Notes: generated from the letters alone by a model not told the origin. Shown: positions 7,486 through 17,502, counted from the stretch's first letter. The stretch: DNA of 64,000 nucleotides from RPQJ01 sp963793005 (GCA_963793005.1 CAWBYP010000002.1:868001-932000); one strand, 5' to 3'. A program made the numbers and translations.

Positions 7486-9714
7486 TCACGGGTCGATTCC
7501 TGCACGCCCCAGCCGCAGAGCGTTGGTAATCACGCTCACGGAGCTTAGCGACATCGCGGCCGCGGCGGCCGCAGGCGCCAGCAGTATGCCAACGAGCGGA
7601 TACAGCACGCCGGCCGCCAGCGGCACGCCGATCGAGTTGTAGCCAAACGCGAACAGCAGGTTCTGTCGGACATTCGACATGGTAGCTTCTGCAAGTCGCA
7701 CGGCGCGTCCGACCGCCCGAAGGTCGCCGCCGATCAGCGTCACGCCGGCCGTCTGCTTCGCGATGTCAGTGCCCGCCCCCATCGCAATGCCGACATCCGC
7801 CTCTGCAAGTGCCGGCGCGTCATTGGTACCATCACCCACCATCGCGACCTTGCGTCCGTCGCCGCGCAGGCGGCGGACTATATCGGCCTTGCCGTCCGGC
7901 ATCACGCCGGCATGAATCTCGTCGATGCCGAGCATCTGCGCCACGGCACTCACCGAAGCCTCGTGGTCGCCGGACAGCAGCACGACCCGCAGGCCCTCGC
8001 GCTTGAAACCCTGCACCGCTTCCCACGCCTCGGACTTCAGCGGGTCAGCGATGCCCAGGATGCCGATCGCTAACTGGTCCATCGAGACGAATACCGTCGT
8101 CTGGCCGAGTTCCCTGAGGCGATCCGCTTCCGGCTCCAGTGCCTGCACATCCACGCCTTCATCCGCCATCAGGCGGGCGTTGCCCACCACGACGCGGCGC
8201 ATCTGCACCACGCCCATTGCTCCCGCGCCGGGCTGGGATTCAAATCCATAGGTGCGCCCCAGCCGCAGGTCCCTGGCCTGTGCTGCGCGCACGACAGCCG
8301 ATGCCAGCGGATGCTCGCTCGCCTGCTCGACGCTTGCCGCGAAGCGCAGCAGTTCCGATTCAGCGATGCCATCCACCGGAAGGATGCTCACCACCTCGGG
8401 GTTGCCGACCGTGAGCGTGCCGGTCTTGTCGAGCACCACGGTGTCGACGTCCTCGAGCGCCTGCAGCGCCCCGGCGTCGCGGAACAGGATTCCCGCCTGC
8501 GCCCCGCGACCCATCGCCACGGTCATGGACATCGGCGTCGCGAGACCCAGCGCACAGGGACAGGCGACGATCAGCGTGCTCACCGCGACCAGCAGCGCGT
8601 TTGCCAGGCGGGGTTCGGGCCCGACGAGCGCCCAGGTGATTGCCGCGACGATCGCGACCGCGATGACCGCTGGAACGAACCATGCCGACACACGATCGGC
8701 CAGCGCCTGGACCGGCGCCCTGCTGCGCTGCGCCTCGGCGACGGCCTGCACGATGCGTGCGAGCACCGTCTCGGTCCCGACCTGCGCAGCGCGAATCACC
8801 AGCGACCCCTGGCCGTTCAAGGTGCCCCCGATGACGGAATCGCCCGCTGCCTTGTCCACGGGCAGCGACTCGCCGGTGACCATCGACTCATCCACGGCAC
8901 CGCGGCCTTCAACGACCGACCCGTCCGCCGGCATGCGCTCCCCCGGGCGCACGCGCAGCTGGTCGCCGACGCGTACTCCGGCCAGTGGAATCTCCACCTC
9001 CTGCCCGTCGCCATCAAGACGCTTCGCGGTCTTCGGCGCCAGGTCCATCAGCCCGCGTAGCGCTGCGCCGGTGCGACCGCGCGCGCGCAGTTCCAGCACC
9101 TGCCCCAGCAGCACCAGCGTGACGATCATCGCGGCGGACTCGAAATAAAGTGCGACTTCGCCGCCATGCCTGAACGCGTGTGGAACCGCCGCCGGCACCA
9201 GCGTCGCCCATACGCTGTACAGGTATGCCACGACCACGCCCAGGCCGATCAGCGTGAACATGTTGAGCCGCCGGTTCGCGATCGAGCGCGCGCCGCGCAC
9301 GAGCAACGGCCAGCCGCACCACAGCACCACCGGGGTCGCCAGCACGAGCTGCGTCCAGGGCGACGTTACCCACGACATTCCGCGAGGAATCCATCCCGCC
9401 ATGCCCGCCATCGCGATCACGAACAGCGGGACGGTCAGGACCGCGGACACCAGGAACCGCCGCTGCATGTCGCGCAGTTCAGGGTCCTCGCCGGCCGCGA
9501 CCACCGGCATCGCGGGTTCCAGCGCCATACCGCAATGCGGGCAGGCAGCAGGTAGCTGGTTTTCTACTCCCGGGCACATCGGGCAGATGTAGAGCGTTTC
9601 GCCCGGGCGCAATACCCGCGCGGTCGTGGCTGCTGCATGGGCAGTGTCCTGCGCGTGGCAGCAAGCCCCCTGCAGCTCATGCTGCTTGCCGTCATTCGTC
9701 GCCAGATCGCTCAT
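7486..9714 (-). CDS. copA: Copper-exporting P1B-type ATPase (Cus-operon copy)
   Basis: A 742-residue P1B-1 ATPase that pumps Cu(I) from the cytosol. It has the CPC motif in transmembrane segment 6 (ACPCALG, Cys385 and Cys387), DKTGTLT, the SEHPLA nucleotide-site motif and GDGTNDAPAL. The N-terminus lacks a ferredoxin-like HMA domain. Instead it has a short heavy-metal-binding module (YICPMCPGV then ACPHCGMALEP, about residues 42-67) with an unusual extra Cys in place of His. It starts 4 bp after the cusA stop and has no strong ribosome binding site, so it is probably translated as part of the cus operon. It differs clearly from the second copper ATPase at 47345. Confidence 0.92.
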   Translation of the reverse strand: MSDLATNDGKQHELQGACCHAQDTAHAAATTARVLRPGETLYICPMCPGVENQLPAACPHCGMALEPAMPVVAAGEDPELRDMQRRFLVSAVLTVPLFVIAMAGMAGWIPRGMSWVTSPWTQLVLATPVVLWCGWPLLVRGARSIANRRLNMFTLIGLGVVVAYLYSVWATLVPAAVPHAFRHGGEVALYFESAAMIVTLVLLGQVLELRARGRTGAALRGLMDLAPKTAKRLDGDGQEVEIPLAGVRVGDQLRVRPGERMPADGSVVEGRGAVDESMVTGESLPVDKAAGDSVIGGTLNGQGSLVIRAAQVGTETVLARIVQAVAEAQRSRAPVQALADRVSAWFVPAVIAVAIVAAITWALVGPEPRLANALLVAVSTLIVACPCALGLATPMSMTVAMGRGAQAGILFRDAGALQALEDVDTVVLDKTGTLTVGNPEVVSILPVDGIAESELLRFAASVEQASEHPLASAVVRAAQARDLRLGRTYGFESQPGAGAMGVVQMRRVVVGNARLMADEGVDVQALEPEADRLRELGQTTVFVSMDQLAIGILGIADPLKSEAWEAVQGFKREGLRVVLLSGDHEASVSAVAQMLGIDEIHAGVMPDGKADIVRRLRGDGRKVAMVGDGTNDAPALAEADVGIAMGAGTDIAKQTAGVTLIGGDLRAVGRAVRLAEATMSNVRQNLLFAFGYNSIGVPLAAGVLYPLVGILLAPAAAAAAMSLSSVSVITNALRLGRAGIDP

Positions 9715-9718
9715 CTGC

Positions 9719-12700
9719 CTAGTCTAACTCTGTGCGCAGCCTCCAGCCGTTCACGATCAGGTAGAGCGACGGGATGATCACCAGCGTCAGCACCGTCGCC
9801 GACACCATGCCGCCCACCATCGGGGCGGCGATGCGCCGCATGACCTCGGATCCGGTGCCTGACCCCCACATGATCGGCAGCAGGCCGGCGATGATGGTAA
9901 TCACCGTCATCAGCTTCGGCCTCAGCCTCAGCAGGGCACCGCCGACGATCGCTTCCCGCAGGTCGGCACGCATGGGTTCCCGCCCTGCCTCGCTCGCCAG
10001 CCGGCGACGCTCGGCCCAGGCGTGATCCAGATACATCACCATCACCACGCCTGTCTCCGTCGCGACACCGGCCAGCGCAATGAACCCCACGGCGGCCGCG
10101 ATCGACAGGTCGTAGTCGAGCAGGTACAGGAGCCAGACGCCGCCCACCAGCGCGAACGGCAGCGCGCCGAGAATCAGCAGCACGTCACGTGCATTGCGGA
10201 AATTCAGGTACAGCAGCAGCACGATGATGCCTAGCGTGAAAGGCACGACGACTTTCAGCCGTTCCACCGCCCGCTGCAGGTACTCGTATTGCCCGGACCA
10301 GCCGAGACTGTAGCCAGCCGGCAGCTTCAGGCCGGCCGCGAGCCGCTGCTTCGCTTCTCCAACGTACCCTCCGAGGTCGCGGCCCTGGATATCCACGAAT
10401 ACCCAGCCTGAAGGCCGGGCGTTCTCGCTCCTGATCATGCCCGGTCCGTCGGCGACGTCCACACGCGCCACGTCGGCGAGCGTCACGTTGGCACCGGTCG
10501 GCGTCACGAGCGGGAGGTCGCGCAGGCTCTGCAGCGAATCCCGGAAATCCTGCGGATACCGCAGGTTGATCGGATAGCGCTCCAGGCCCTCGACCGTGTA
10601 ACTGACGGTCATGCCGCCCACGGCGCTGCCGACGATGTCCTGCACGTCCTTGATGTTGAGTCCGTAGCGCCCGGCGGCAATTCGATCGATGTCGATGTCG
10701 AGGTAGCGGCCGGTCGCAGTCCGTTCCGCGTACACCGACGTAGTGCCCGGCACGTCACGCAGGATGTCCTCGATCTGCTGCCCGATGCCCTGGATGATGA
10801 TGAGATCCGGACCCATGATCTTGATGCCTACCGGCGTGCGGATCCCGGTCGCCAGCATGTCGATGCGCGTCTTGATCGGGTAGACCCAGGCATTCGAGAG
10901 TCCCGGGAACTTGACCAGCGCGTCGAGTTCCGCCTTGAGTTTCGCCGGTGTCATGCCCGGCCTCCACTCGTCGCGCGGTTTCAGCTTGATGGTCGTCTCG
11001 AACATCTCGATCGGAGCGGGATCGGTAGCCGATTCGGCGCGACCGGCCTTGCCGAACACGCGCTCCACCTCGGGCACGGTGCGGATCAGCTTGTCGGTCT
11101 GCTGCAGGAGCGAACGTGCCGCGTCGGTCGAGAGACCGGGCAGCGTGGTCGGCATGTACAGCAGGTCGCCCTCGTCCAGTTCGGGCATGAACTCAGTCCC
11201 GAGCCGCGACATCGGCCACAGCGTCGCAAGCACAACGACGATCGCCACCAGCACCACGCTCCACGGGGCTCGCAGAGCGATGCCGAGGAACGGCCGATAC
11301 ACCGCCATGGTCGCACGGTTCACCGGGTTGGCGCGTTCGGGGCGGATGTTGCCGCGCACCAGCCAGTAGATGAGCACCGGCACCAGCGTTATGGACAGAA
11401 GCGACGCCGAGAGCATGGCGTAGGTCTTGGTGTACGCGAGCGGCGCGAACAACCGCCCCTCCTGTGCTTCGAGCGTGAACACCGGAAGGAATGACAACGC
11501 CACGATCATCAGCGAGAAGAACAGCGACGGCCCGACCTCCCGGCATCCTTCGAACACCGCCTCCATCCGGCCGGGACCGTCGACGGCCCCATGCTCGAGT
11601 TTCTTGTGCACGTTCTCGATCATTACAATGGCAGCGTCGACCAGCGTGCCGATCGCGATGGCGATGCCGCCCAGCGACATGATGTTCGCGTTGATGCCCT
11701 GCAGGTGCATCAGGATGAACGCGGAGAGCACGGCGATCGGCGTGACGATCACGACGATCAGGCTCGAGCGCAGGTGAAACAGGAACACGAAGCACACCAG
11801 CGCCACGACGATCAGCTCGTCGACCAGCTTGTGCTTGAGATTGTCCACGGCACGCTGGATCAGCGATGAGCGATCGTAGGTCGTGACGATCTCGACGCCC
11901 TCGGGCAGACCGCTGCGCAGGTCTTCGAGCTTGGCCTTGACGCGCTCTATCGTCGCGCGCGCGTTGTCGCCATTGCGCATTACGATCACGCCGCCCACCG
12001 CCTCGCCCTCGCCGTCCAGCTCGCCGATGCCGCGACGCATCTCGGGACCGATCCGCACTTCAGCTACGTCACGCAGCAGCACAGGCGTGCCGCTCTTCCC
12101 CGTCATCACCGGAATGCGCTCGAGGTCCTCGATCTTCTTAACGTAGCCGCTCACGCGGACCATGTACTCGGCCTCGGCCATTTCGACCACCGAGCCGCCG
12201 ATCTCCTGGTTGCCTGCGCGGATCGCCTGCTCGATCATCATCAGCTGCAGGCCGTAGCCACGCAGCCTCAGCGGATCCACGACGACCTGGTACTGCTTCA
12301 CCATGCCGCCGATGGTCGCGACCTCCGCCACGCCGTCGAGGGCCTGCAGCTCGAACTTGAGGAACCAGTCCTGGATCGAGCGCAACTGCGCAAGGTCGTG
12401 CTTGCCACTGCGATCCACCAGCGCATATTGGTAGATCCAGCCGACCCCGGTCGCGTCGGGACCGAGCGCCGGTCGCACGCCTTCCGGCAAACGTGCCGCG
12501 GCCTGGCTCAGGTACTCGAGCACCCGCGAGCGGGCCCAGTAGGGGTCGGTGCCATCGGTGAACAGCACGTTGACGAAGGAGTCGCCATAGAACGAGTAGC
12601 CACGGACCGTCGTCGCGCCCGGAACCGACAGCAGCGCCGTCGTCAACGGGTAGGTCACCTGGTCTTCCACCAGGCGTGGCGCCTGCCCCGGGTAGGGCGT

Positions 12701-12850
12701 GCGCACGATGACCTGCACGTCCGAAAGGTCGGGCAGCGCATCGACCGGGGTCTTCACGAACGAGTACGCACCGGCCGCGGTGAGCAGCGCCGCGAGCAGC
12801 AGCACCAGCGCGCGGTTCTGCAGCGAGGCTCGAATGATCGCGTTGATCAT
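9719..12850 (-). CDS. cusA: CusA/CzcA-family RND heavy-metal efflux pump
   Basis: A 1043-residue inner-membrane proton/metal antiporter. It has the RND layout of 12 transmembrane segments and two large periplasmic loops. Family segments include DVQVIVRTPYPGQAP near the N-terminus, GTLVDAAIVMIENVHKKLE in the transmembrane core and GIRTPVGIKIMGPDL in the second half. Methionines in the second periplasmic loop are consistent with copper or silver specificity, but CusA and CzcA cannot be separated firmly without alignment. Together with cusB (15 bp upstream) and the TolC-type channel it would span the whole envelope. Confidence 0.92.
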   Translation of the reverse strand: MINAIIRASLQNRALVLLLAALLTAAGAYSFVKTPVDALPDLSDVQVIVRTPYPGQAPRLVEDQVTYPLTTALLSVPGATTVRGYSFYGDSFVNVLFTDGTDPYWARSRVLEYLSQAAARLPEGVRPALGPDATGVGWIYQYALVDRSGKHDLAQLRSIQDWFLKFELQALDGVAEVATIGGMVKQYQVVVDPLRLRGYGLQLMMIEQAIRAGNQEIGGSVVEMAEAEYMVRVSGYVKKIEDLERIPVMTGKSGTPVLLRDVAEVRIGPEMRRGIGELDGEGEAVGGVIVMRNGDNARATIERVKAKLEDLRSGLPEGVEIVTTYDRSSLIQRAVDNLKHKLVDELIVVALVCFVFLFHLRSSLIVVIVTPIAVLSAFILMHLQGINANIMSLGGIAIAIGTLVDAAIVMIENVHKKLEHGAVDGPGRMEAVFEGCREVGPSLFFSLMIVALSFLPVFTLEAQEGRLFAPLAYTKTYAMLSASLLSITLVPVLIYWLVRGNIRPERANPVNRATMAVYRPFLGIALRAPWSVVLVAIVVVLATLWPMSRLGTEFMPELDEGDLLYMPTTLPGLSTDAARSLLQQTDKLIRTVPEVERVFGKAGRAESATDPAPIEMFETTIKLKPRDEWRPGMTPAKLKAELDALVKFPGLSNAWVYPIKTRIDMLATGIRTPVGIKIMGPDLIIIQGIGQQIEDILRDVPGTTSVYAERTATGRYLDIDIDRIAAGRYGLNIKDVQDIVGSAVGGMTVSYTVEGLERYPINLRYPQDFRDSLQSLRDLPLVTPTGANVTLADVARVDVADGPGMIRSENARPSGWVFVDIQGRDLGGYVGEAKQRLAAGLKLPAGYSLGWSGQYEYLQRAVERLKVVVPFTLGIIVLLLYLNFRNARDVLLILGALPFALVGGVWLLYLLDYDLSIAAAVGFIALAGVATETGVVMVMYLDHAWAERRRLASEAGREPMRADLREAIVGGALLRLRPKLMTVITIIAGLLPIMWGSGTGSEVMRRIAAPMVGGMVSATVLTLVIIPSLYLIVNGWRLRTELD

Positions 12851-12865
12851 GGAATTCGCCTCCGG

Positions 12866-14329
12866 TCAGTCATGCGAATCGTGGGTGACCGGCTCGCTCG
12901 CCTGCGGTGGTTCGCTGGCCGCCGCCGGCTCGCTGCCCATGCGGTCGAGGCCGGCGCGCAGGTTCGCTTCCGAGTCCAGCAGGAACTGTCCCGCGACGAC
13001 CACGTTCTCTCCGGCCGCCAGGCCCTCGGTAATCGCGATCCGCTGGCCGCTCTCCGCGCCAGCCACCACGCGCCGTGGCGCGAAGCGTCCGTCGCCGAGC
13101 GCGATCACGACGCGATCCTCGGTGCCGGTGCGGATCAGCGCGCTGCGCGGGATGTTGACCGTCTCCGTGCCGCCCACGCCGACCAGGCTGACCGAGGCGA
13201 GCATGTTGGGCCGTACGGCCGCGGGCGGCGTCTCGAGGGTTATCCGCGCCTTGACGGTGCGTGTCTCCATGTTGAGCTCCGGATACACGTACTCGACGTG
13301 GCCGACCACGCGATTCCCTGGAATCGACGGAAAGCTCATTTCCGCACTGGTTCCCACCGCCACCCACGCGGACTGCGCCTCAGGCACCTCCGCGATCACC
13401 CACAGGCTGCCGAGCTCGGTGATGGTCATGGCGACCATGTCAGGCGTCAGCATCGAACCCTGTTCAATCGAAATCTCCGTGACGACGCCGGACACCGGCG
13501 CTGTGTAGGCAACGCGACCGGAGGCCTTGCCAGCCTTCTTCAGGCGCACCGCAGTGGCTGGATCGAGACCCAGCGCGCCGAGGCGATCCCTCGACGCGTC
13601 GATCAGGTCAGCGTTGCCGATCTCCAGGGCGTCGACGAACTCCTGCTGCGCGCTTTCGAGCGCTGGCGAATAGAGCGTGAACAGCACCTGCCCGGCGCGC
13701 ACCGTCTCACCCAGGGTCCGCACTTCCAGGCTCTCGACCCAGCCCTCGGCACGCGGGCGCACCTGCCGAACGCGACGTTCGTCGAACCCCACGTAGCCGA
13801 CCGTGTCGGCGCGCCGTGGCAGCGAACTCATGGCGGCAGCCTCAGTGCGCACGCCGAGGTTCTGCACGACCTCGGGCGATATGCGCACGCCGGGTCCGGC
13901 CGCGTCCGGGAACACCGGGATGTAGTCCATCCCCATCTCGTCCTTCATCGGGACCGGGGATGTCCGCTTCGGGTCCATTGGATTGCGGTAATACAGCGGC
14001 TTCGCATCCTGCGCGTCGGTGGACGCGCCCGAAGCTTCACCAGCGTCGGGCTCGAATTTCACCAGCGTCATGCCGCAGATCGGGCACTCGCCGGGCTGGT
14101 CGCGCACCACGTCCGGGTGCATGGGGCAGCGGTACTTCGGGTCCATGTGCCTGACCGCATGCTCTGTCGCGCTGTCAGCGGACGCCGCGCCCGCGGGCTC
14201 CGATGCCGGCTGTCGTCCACACCCGGCAACCGTGACCATCGCGATCGCAGTTGCAGCAGCGACCACGCTCGCGAGAGCGCGACCTGCCGGCATCCACTGC
14301 TGAGGAATCAACTTGGTTCCGGCAGTCAT
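12866..14329 (-). CDS. cusB: CusB-type periplasmic adaptor lipoprotein with metal-binding module
   Basis: A 487-residue membrane-fusion protein. The lipobox is VAGC (Cys37). A heavy-metal-binding module follows at about 67-90 (YRCPMHPDVV and CPICGMTL). Then comes the Cus-specific YRNPMDP segment, beta-barrel/lipoyl halves (APVSGVVTEISIEQGSML) and a C-terminal membrane-proximal domain ending HDSHD. In Cus systems this protein gathers periplasmic Cu(I) and opens CusA. Its ATG overlaps the stop of the TolC-type gene (ATGA). The extra CPxCGM module is common in longer CusB forms and may act as a metal trap. Confidence 0.92.
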   Translation of the reverse strand: MTAGTKLIPQQWMPAGRALASVVAAATAIAMVTVAGCGRQPASEPAGAASADSATEHAVRHMDPKYRCPMHPDVVRDQPGECPICGMTLVKFEPDAGEASGASTDAQDAKPLYYRNPMDPKRTSPVPMKDEMGMDYIPVFPDAAGPGVRISPEVVQNLGVRTEAAAMSSLPRRADTVGYVGFDERRVRQVRPRAEGWVESLEVRTLGETVRAGQVLFTLYSPALESAQQEFVDALEIGNADLIDASRDRLGALGLDPATAVRLKKAGKASGRVAYTAPVSGVVTEISIEQGSMLTPDMVAMTITELGSLWVIAEVPEAQSAWVAVGTSAEMSFPSIPGNRVVGHVEYVYPELNMETRTVKARITLETPPAAVRPNMLASVSLVGVGGTETVNIPRSALIRTGTEDRVVIALGDGRFAPRRVVAGAESGQRIAITEGLAAGENVVVAGQFLLDSEANLRAGLDRMGSEPAAASEPPQASEPVTHDSHD

Positions 14330-15645
14330 GGCTGTTCTCCAACGAGGTAATCCACCTGGTACTGGGCCTGAGCGCGGTCTGCCGACATTCGCAGATGCTT
14401 CAGGTTGGTCTCGAGCGCGACGCGACGTGCGGTCAGTACCTCGTCGATCATCGCGCGGTTGTTGCGGTAGGCAAGCAGCGCCGCCTGCACCGACTGGTCG
14501 GCGAGCGGCACCAGTTCCGTCTCGTAGAACTGCTCGATCTGGCCGGTGCGCTCCGCGACGACCCAGGCTTCGTCGAGCATCGCGCTCATCTCGCGCTGAT
14601 GGTCGGTATGCATCTCGTGCAGGCCCCGCGCCTCCGCACGTGCGGCGGCAATCTGCCGGTCCTGGCGATTACGCTGGAAGAACGGCAGGTCCACGCTGAC
14701 CATCGCCGACACCATGTCCGAACGCGGCTGCCCGTCTGGCATCTCGCCGCCCCGGAAGCCGTAGCTCAGGTCCAGCATCCAGCCGGGCAGCGTCGACTGC
14801 TCCGCAAGCTCGACCGCGGTCTGGGCCGCTTCGATCCGTCGCTCGTAATCCAGCTGGGCCGGGTGCTGCAGGAGTCGCTGATCGAGCCCGGCCAGCCGCG
14901 GCAGGTCGCCCCTGGCCGGAAGCGTAAACGGGCCTGCGCGCGCTGCATCCTCGGCACCCAGCCAGCGTGCCAGCTGTGCGCGTCGCATCGCCCGCTCGCG
15001 ATCGAGATCGAGCTGCTGCTCCTTCAGCATCGCCACGTCCAGGCCCGCCTGCAGAACGTCGAGCTGCTTGCCTTCACCGGATGCATACCTCGCGCGTGCG
15101 GCGGCGCGCATCTGCTCCACCCACGACGACTGGTCCGCGAGCTGGCGCTGTGCGGCTTCGATGTAGGCGAGTTCGACCCAGACACGGCGAACCTCGCGCT
15201 GCACGACGCGTTTCCTGTCGCCCGCTGCAGCCTGGGAGGCAGTCGCAATCTGCTCCATCCGACGCTTCGACAGGGCCCGGGTCCGACCCGCCGGAAATTC
15301 CTGGCTCACGCCGACCTCCACCATGGTCATGTCTTCCTCGGTGAGACTGAAGCTGTCGGTCGGTACGTTGACCGCACCCATCCTCAACCGCGGATCCATC
15401 AGCTGCCCCTCCGCGACGGCGCGTTCACGCATGCCGTCAGACTCGGCCGCGAGCTGCTGCAGTACTGCGTCGCGCTCGATTGCCAGGCGCTCGGCCGCGG
15501 CGAGCGGCAGGTTCGGATCGGCGCGCGAGACCTGCGTCGCCAGGCAGCCGACGGCCAGCGATGCCAGCGCGACGTACGCGACGTGCGCGAAAATTCGTGT
15601 GTTACTCAACCGGCCTTGTTCGGGCGCCGGATATACCTGTGCCAT
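14326..15645 (-). CDS. cusC: TolC/CusC-type outer-membrane efflux channel
   Basis: A 439-residue protein with a signal sequence (VAYVALASLAVGCLATQVSRA) and two long alpha-helical repeats characteristic of outer-membrane efflux proteins. ATG 15645 is chosen because GGGAGG lies about 9 bases before it; a longer in-frame start at 15696 lacks this. It is the third part of the tripartite pump. The signal ends near a Cys (VGC), but whether it is lipidated like CusC is unclear. The stop overlaps the cusB start. Confidence 0.88.
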   Translation of the reverse strand: MAQVYPAPEQGRLSNTRIFAHVAYVALASLAVGCLATQVSRADPNLPLAAAERLAIERDAVLQQLAAESDGMRERAVAEGQLMDPRLRMGAVNVPTDSFSLTEEDMTMVEVGVSQEFPAGRTRALSKRRMEQIATASQAAAGDRKRVVQREVRRVWVELAYIEAAQRQLADQSSWVEQMRAAARARYASGEGKQLDVLQAGLDVAMLKEQQLDLDRERAMRRAQLARWLGAEDAARAGPFTLPARGDLPRLAGLDQRLLQHPAQLDYERRIEAAQTAVELAEQSTLPGWMLDLSYGFRGGEMPDGQPRSDMVSAMVSVDLPFFQRNRQDRQIAAARAEARGLHEMHTDHQREMSAMLDEAWVVAERTGQIEQFYETELVPLADQSVQAALLAYRNNRAMIDEVLTARRVALETNLKHLRMSADRAQAQYQVDYLVGEQP

Positions 15646-15711
15646 GCGATAGCCTCCCGGGCTGTGGGATTTCGAGCGCGTCCGTGGCGGACGCATGCCT
15701 GGGGAGGAGCG

Positions 15712-16110
15712 CTACTCGAGGTAGCGACAGAAGCTCAACTGGATCGGTACGCGCGGTACGGGATCTTGCGGGATCGATGAGCGGGCAAGGATGTCGCGTG
15801 GCGCGATATCCAGCATGACGGCAAGCGACGCGACGGGAATCGCCATGAAAAGCGCAGCCGACGCTCGCGCATCCACCTGCGGCTCATGCGGATAGGCGCA
15901 GCTGCCGCCGTGATCGGCCGCGGACGGATTGGATGCGCTCGGCGGGCAGTAGACGCAGTGCTCCCCACCGCCCGGCATGGTCGCAGAGCCAGGGTCCGCC
16001 ATCGCGCAGGGCACGACGGCCGCCTGCAGCCAGGCCAGGCAAAAGAGCGCCAGCACGCCCCTCGCCAGGGCGCGTTGCCGCCGCCTTACCCAATGCAATG
16101 CCAGGTCCAC
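15712..16110 (-). CDS. Small exported Cys/His protein at the head of the copper operon
   Basis: 132 residues from GTG 16110, which has AAAGGAA 8 bases upstream. An uncleaved or cleaved signal segment (ALARGVLALFCLAWLQAAVV, about residues 14-33) is followed by a Cys/His cluster (GEHCVYCPPS then HGGSCAYPHEP) and a second hydrophobic segment (AALFMAIPVASLAVMLDI). This layout resembles DUF2946-type proteins found beside copper genes, but the match is not certain. It is the first gene transcribed leftward into cusCBA-copA and could sense or bind periplasmic copper. The frame is open much further upstream, but the start is limited by the divergent gene at 16229. Confidence 0.6.
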   Translation of the reverse strand: MDLALHWVRRRQRALARGVLALFCLAWLQAAVVPCAMADPGSATMPGGGEHCVYCPPSASNPSAADHGGSCAYPHEPQVDARASAALFMAIPVASLAVMLDIAPRDILARSSIPQDPVPRVPIQLSFCRYLE

Positions 16111-16228
16111 CGGATCTGTTCCTTTGTGCCGGCCAAACCTAGCGCGATACCGGCCGGGAGGCAAGGAAAAGGGGCTGCCGCTGCGACGGGCTGCGGAATG
16201 TACTCTGGGATGGGTCACAATCACCGCC
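16111..16228. promoter_or_regulatory. Divergent promoter region between copper operon and BNR lipoprotein gene
   Basis: 118 bp between divergent starts must carry the promoter of the copper operon and that of the rightward lipoprotein gene. No CueR-type dyad and no convincing hexamer pair were found, so the regulator is unknown. Confidence 0.4.
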
Positions 16229-17467
16229 ATGAAGCCCATGCCCGCCGCCCTGGCCACACTTGCGTGCCTCGCCGCATGCCATGGGCCGGCGGATCCGCAG
16301 GCCGGGTGGCTGGAGCCTGTGGTCGGGCTTGCCGTGCCTGCCACTGCAGGAAGTCGCTACCCGAACCTTGCCCCGCTGCCAGGCGGCGCGGTGATCAGCT
16401 GGCTCGAACCCGCTGCGGGCGGCGGGTTCGCCCTGCGATACTCGACCTGGAAAGCGGGCAAGTGGACGGTGCCCGGCAGCGTCGCATCCGGCAGCGACTG
16501 GTTCATAAACTGGGCCGACTTCCCCTCGGTCGTGCCTGTGGCCGGCGAAGCCTGGGCAGCACACTGGCTGCAGCAGAAACCCGGCGACGTGTATTCATAC
16601 GACGTGAGGATTTCCGTCAGCAAGGACGCCGGTGCCACCTGGTCCGCGCCAATGTCGCCGCATGACGATGGCACGCCGACCGAGCATGGATTCGTTTCGC
16701 TGATGGGCGACGGTGATTCGGCACGAGCCGTCTGGCTGGACGGCCGCCACACCTCGGGCGAGCACGATCACTCTGCCCACCCGGGCACCGCGGATGGTGG
16801 AGGCGGCGCGATGACGCTGCGCAGCGCGCTGGTCGGTCCGGACGGCCTCAAGCTGGGCCCGGACGTCGAACTCGATGCCCGCACCTGCGACTGCTGCCAG
16901 ACGGATTCCGCGCGGACGCGCGAAGGCCTGGTCGTGGTCTACCGGGATCGCAGCGAGACCGGGATCCGTGACATCGCGCTGCTGCGACAGGCCGCGACGG
17001 GCTGGTCCGAGCCGGTACAGGTCGCCCGCGACGGCTGGCTGATCGACGCCTGTCCGGTGAACGGCCCGGCCGTCGATGCGCGCGGTGATACGGTCGTCGT
17101 CGCCTGGTTCACTGCAGCGGACAAGCCCCGCGTGCGGCTGGCATTCTCGATGGATGGCGGACGCAGGTTCCGCGATCCGATCGAGGTGGCCGCCGGCAAG
17201 GTCGCGGGCCGCGTGGACGTGGTCCTGCTGCCCGACGGCCGGGCGGTCGTGAGCTGGCTCGAGGATGCGGCAGGGTCCGCGGAAATCCGCGTGCAGCCGT
17301 TCACCGCAGACGGCCCAGCCGGTGCCGTCGCAGTTGTCGCCCGTTCCGAGGTGGCGCGTTCCAGCGGGTTCCCGCAGATGGTGCTGGTCGACGGCGACCT
17401 GCTGTTCGCCTGGACCAGGCCCGGCGACCCGCCGCAGGTGCAGGCGGCGCTCGCCCGCTTGCGCTGA
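16229..17467 (+). CDS. BNR/Asp-box repeat lipoprotein with His/Cys metal-like motifs
   Basis: 412 residues. The N-terminus ends in lipobox LAAC (ACLAAC, Cys about 17). The body is built of six-bladed-propeller-like strands with two clear Asp-box motifs (SKDAGATWS and SMDGGRRFRD), as in sialidase-like folds. Sialidase catalytic arginines were not recognised, so an enzyme function is not claimed. Two unusual stretches are a His-rich loop (SGEHDHSAH) and CDCC a little later; both could bind metal. It diverges from the copper operon, so a periplasmic copper-related role is possible. ATG 16229 is the natural start for the lipoprotein signal. Confidence 0.7.
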   Translation: MKPMPAALATLACLAACHGPADPQAGWLEPVVGLAVPATAGSRYPNLAPLPGGAVISWLEPAAGGGFALRYSTWKAGKWTVPGSVASGSDWFINWADFPSVVPVAGEAWAAHWLQQKPGDVYSYDVRISVSKDAGATWSAPMSPHDDGTPTEHGFVSLMGDGDSARAVWLDGRHTSGEHDHSAHPGTADGGGGAMTLRSALVGPDGLKLGPDVELDARTCDCCQTDSARTREGLVVVYRDRSETGIRDIALLRQAATGWSEPVQVARDGWLIDACPVNGPAVDARGDTVVVAWFTAADKPRVRLAFSMDGGRRFRDPIEVAAGKVAGRVDVVLLPDGRAVVSWLEDAAGSAEIRVQPFTADGPAGAVAVVARSEVARSSGFPQMVLVDGDLLFAWTRPGDPPQVQAALARLR

Positions 17468-17502
17468 CGCCCCAGGTCCGGGCCCGGCTGCGCCCGGCCG
17501 TG

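Noticed and set aside
12398..14350. Open frame of about 650 codons on the plus strand opposite cusA/cusB
   Set aside because: Antisense shadow of cusB with repetitive Arg/His-rich sequence; no domain or ribosome binding site.
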